From: Chlorokybus atmophyticus
Taxonomy: Eukaryota; Streptophyta; Chlorokybophyceae; Chlorokybales; Chlorokybaceae
Assembly: GCA_009103225.1 (NCBI GenBank)
Contig: RHPI01001960.1
Coordinates: 1 to 28,205 of the forward strand
Reading direction: 5' to 3'
Length of the DNA stretch: 28,205 nt
Part shown: piece after piece, positions 27,300 to 28,205 of the stretch
Numbering within the stretch: the first letter of the stretch is position 1
Layout: each line of letters opens with the position of its first letter
Notes under the pieces: generated by a model
The model's input: the letters and a program-made list of their open reading frames with translations, nothing else
What the model was told of the DNA's origin: nothing
The model's database searches: none
Position numbers and translations under genes: made by a program

Positions 27300-27977
27300 G
27301 CTATGTTGAAACAACTCGTCTACACTTTGGTGACGACGTGCAAACTCCATTGGACATAGCTTGGAAAAGCGCATGCGCGACACGGCTTTGCGATTCTTTC
27401 CTGTGTTCCTTTCTGCAACTGGACGCACCTGGATACGGCGCTGAGCACCTTGGGCGCGATGTGTGCGTGGTCCTGCAACATGTCTTTGTTGCAAACCAAT
27501 GTAACAGGTTTGGTCACCTCTGCATGCTAATGACAATCACCCTTACCAGCCTCTGGCATTGGTGATGCTTGCATGGAAGAGTATGAAGGCACTGGTGTTG
27601 ATGGTTGCTGCAACCAAAGTATATCCTATCCATCGTTACGTGCACAGGCTTCGTATCATGCATATGCAGTCAACCAACAAGTCCATGCAACTTACAGCAC
27701 CTGCGATGATGACGCCGTTGCAAGTGAGGGCTGCATCGGTGACGCATCAGTCGTAAGGGCAATGGCCTCTGGTTCAGCACGTGCAACGCCTTGGGCACGC
27801 TGATGCAAGTTGGCAGATGATAAGTTACACTATACATATGCTGCTCTGACTGTGACACACAATGTGCGGTACCTGGGTGGCTTTTCCAACCGGCGTTACA
27901 GGTTGTCTTTGAGCCCTACCGCCGAGGCCACTTTGCCCTTCTTGGCAACCTTCGGTGTCAGGTATGTGCGCATCGTG
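27300..27977 (-). CDS. Tentative spliced gene, Pro/Ser/Gln-rich, function unknown
   Basis: Candidate exons: 27977-27873 (acceptor CATGCAG, donor GTACCG), 27799-27701 (donor GTGCTG), 27607-27547 (acceptor GGTTGCAG, donor GTAAGG), then 27519 down to about 27300. Phases agree (0, 0, 1). Translation includes TDASPMQPSLATASSSQ, STPVPSYSSMQASPMPEA and EVTKPVTLVCNKD. The intron 27546-27520 would be only 27 nt, which is suspicious, and the last exon is open in two frames. No family recognised. A competing + strand exon (27902-27961) is listed among rejected items. Confidence 0.3.
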
Positions 27978-28013
27978 CTGCATGTTCAGAGATCAAGCAC
28001 AAGTACAGGTTAG

Positions 28014-28205
28014 ACTGTCACGTGTTGGCAACAGCATGTGCAACGACGTGTGACTGTGCACGCATTCATACCCACATGCACTCATGTGTGTCTTGCGTGG
28101 CCGCGGGCACATGCACAAACATGCAGCACATGTGCACACATACACCTGCACACATACTCAACGCATACACAGGTGCACACAGGTGCGAGCACATGCAGCC
28201 CCCCC
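28014..28205. repeat. CA/TGCACA-rich low-complexity end of the window
   Basis: Repeated ACATGCACA and CACACATAC words, ending in AGCCCCCC at the window edge. No gene seen. The terminal C run resembles the start of the poly-C tract at 16.6 kb. Confidence 0.6.

Noticed and set aside
27902-27961. Possible 60-bp + strand exon (VVFEPYRRGHFALLGNLRCQ) between TTACAG and GTATGTG
   Set aside because: The splice sites look good, but no neighbouring + strand exon fits, and the - strand chain of exons at 27977-27300 competes for the same bases. Kept only as an alternative.

Overview
The window looks like a nuclear scaffold of a transposon-rich eukaryote, most likely from the green lineage (an alga or early-diverging streptophyte). 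The reasons are LTR retrotransposons of both major plant-type superfamilies, a primer-binding site matching the anticodon arm of a plant-type initiator tRNA-Met, CACTA-superfamily transposases, many short GT-AG introns, and assembly N runs. I cannot name the species. I see no rRNA, tRNA or CRISPR array, and no gene I can call an ordinary host housekeeping gene.

Layout. (1) 1-500: degenerate minisatellite whose units carry a TGCCG....CGGCA palindrome. (2) 517-12182: an old, heavily mutated Ty3/gypsy chromovirus on the + strand (5' LTR, PBS, gag, protease, RT, RNase H, integrase, chromodomain, PPT, 3' LTR). Its 3' LTR is split by a younger, nearly intact Ty1/copia element on the - strand (6695-11686, 402-bp LTRs about 98% identical by hand count). 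(3) 12476-14949 +: broken TNP2-type (EnSpm/CACTA) transposase, followed by non-coding sequence with palindromes and stem-loops up to a poly-C/N gap at 16.6 kb. (4) 16818-28000: a block of spliced genes that are still largely readable. The centrepiece is an 11-exon, roughly 940-residue - strand gene (22963 to 18290) whose ordered motifs match Plavaka-type transposases, a CACTA-related family I know mainly from basidiomycete fungi. Downstream on the same strand is a 3-exon gene with a Myb/SANT-like helix region and a Cys-rich tail (17541-16818). Divergently, a + strand gene with several phase-consistent exons (24238-26631) encodes an unrecognised acidic protein. A further tentative - strand gene lies at 27977-27300.

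How it may work together. The gypsy and copia elements show a nested history: gypsy inserted first (LTRs about 9% diverged over 418 aligned bases), copia later. The genes of the 16.8-28 kb block may be one large multi-gene DNA transposon, with a transposase plus accessory DNA-binding and acidic proteins in divergent orientation. I could not find its terminal inverted repeats or target duplication, so that grouping is inference. All exon models come from reading splice sites and phases by eye.
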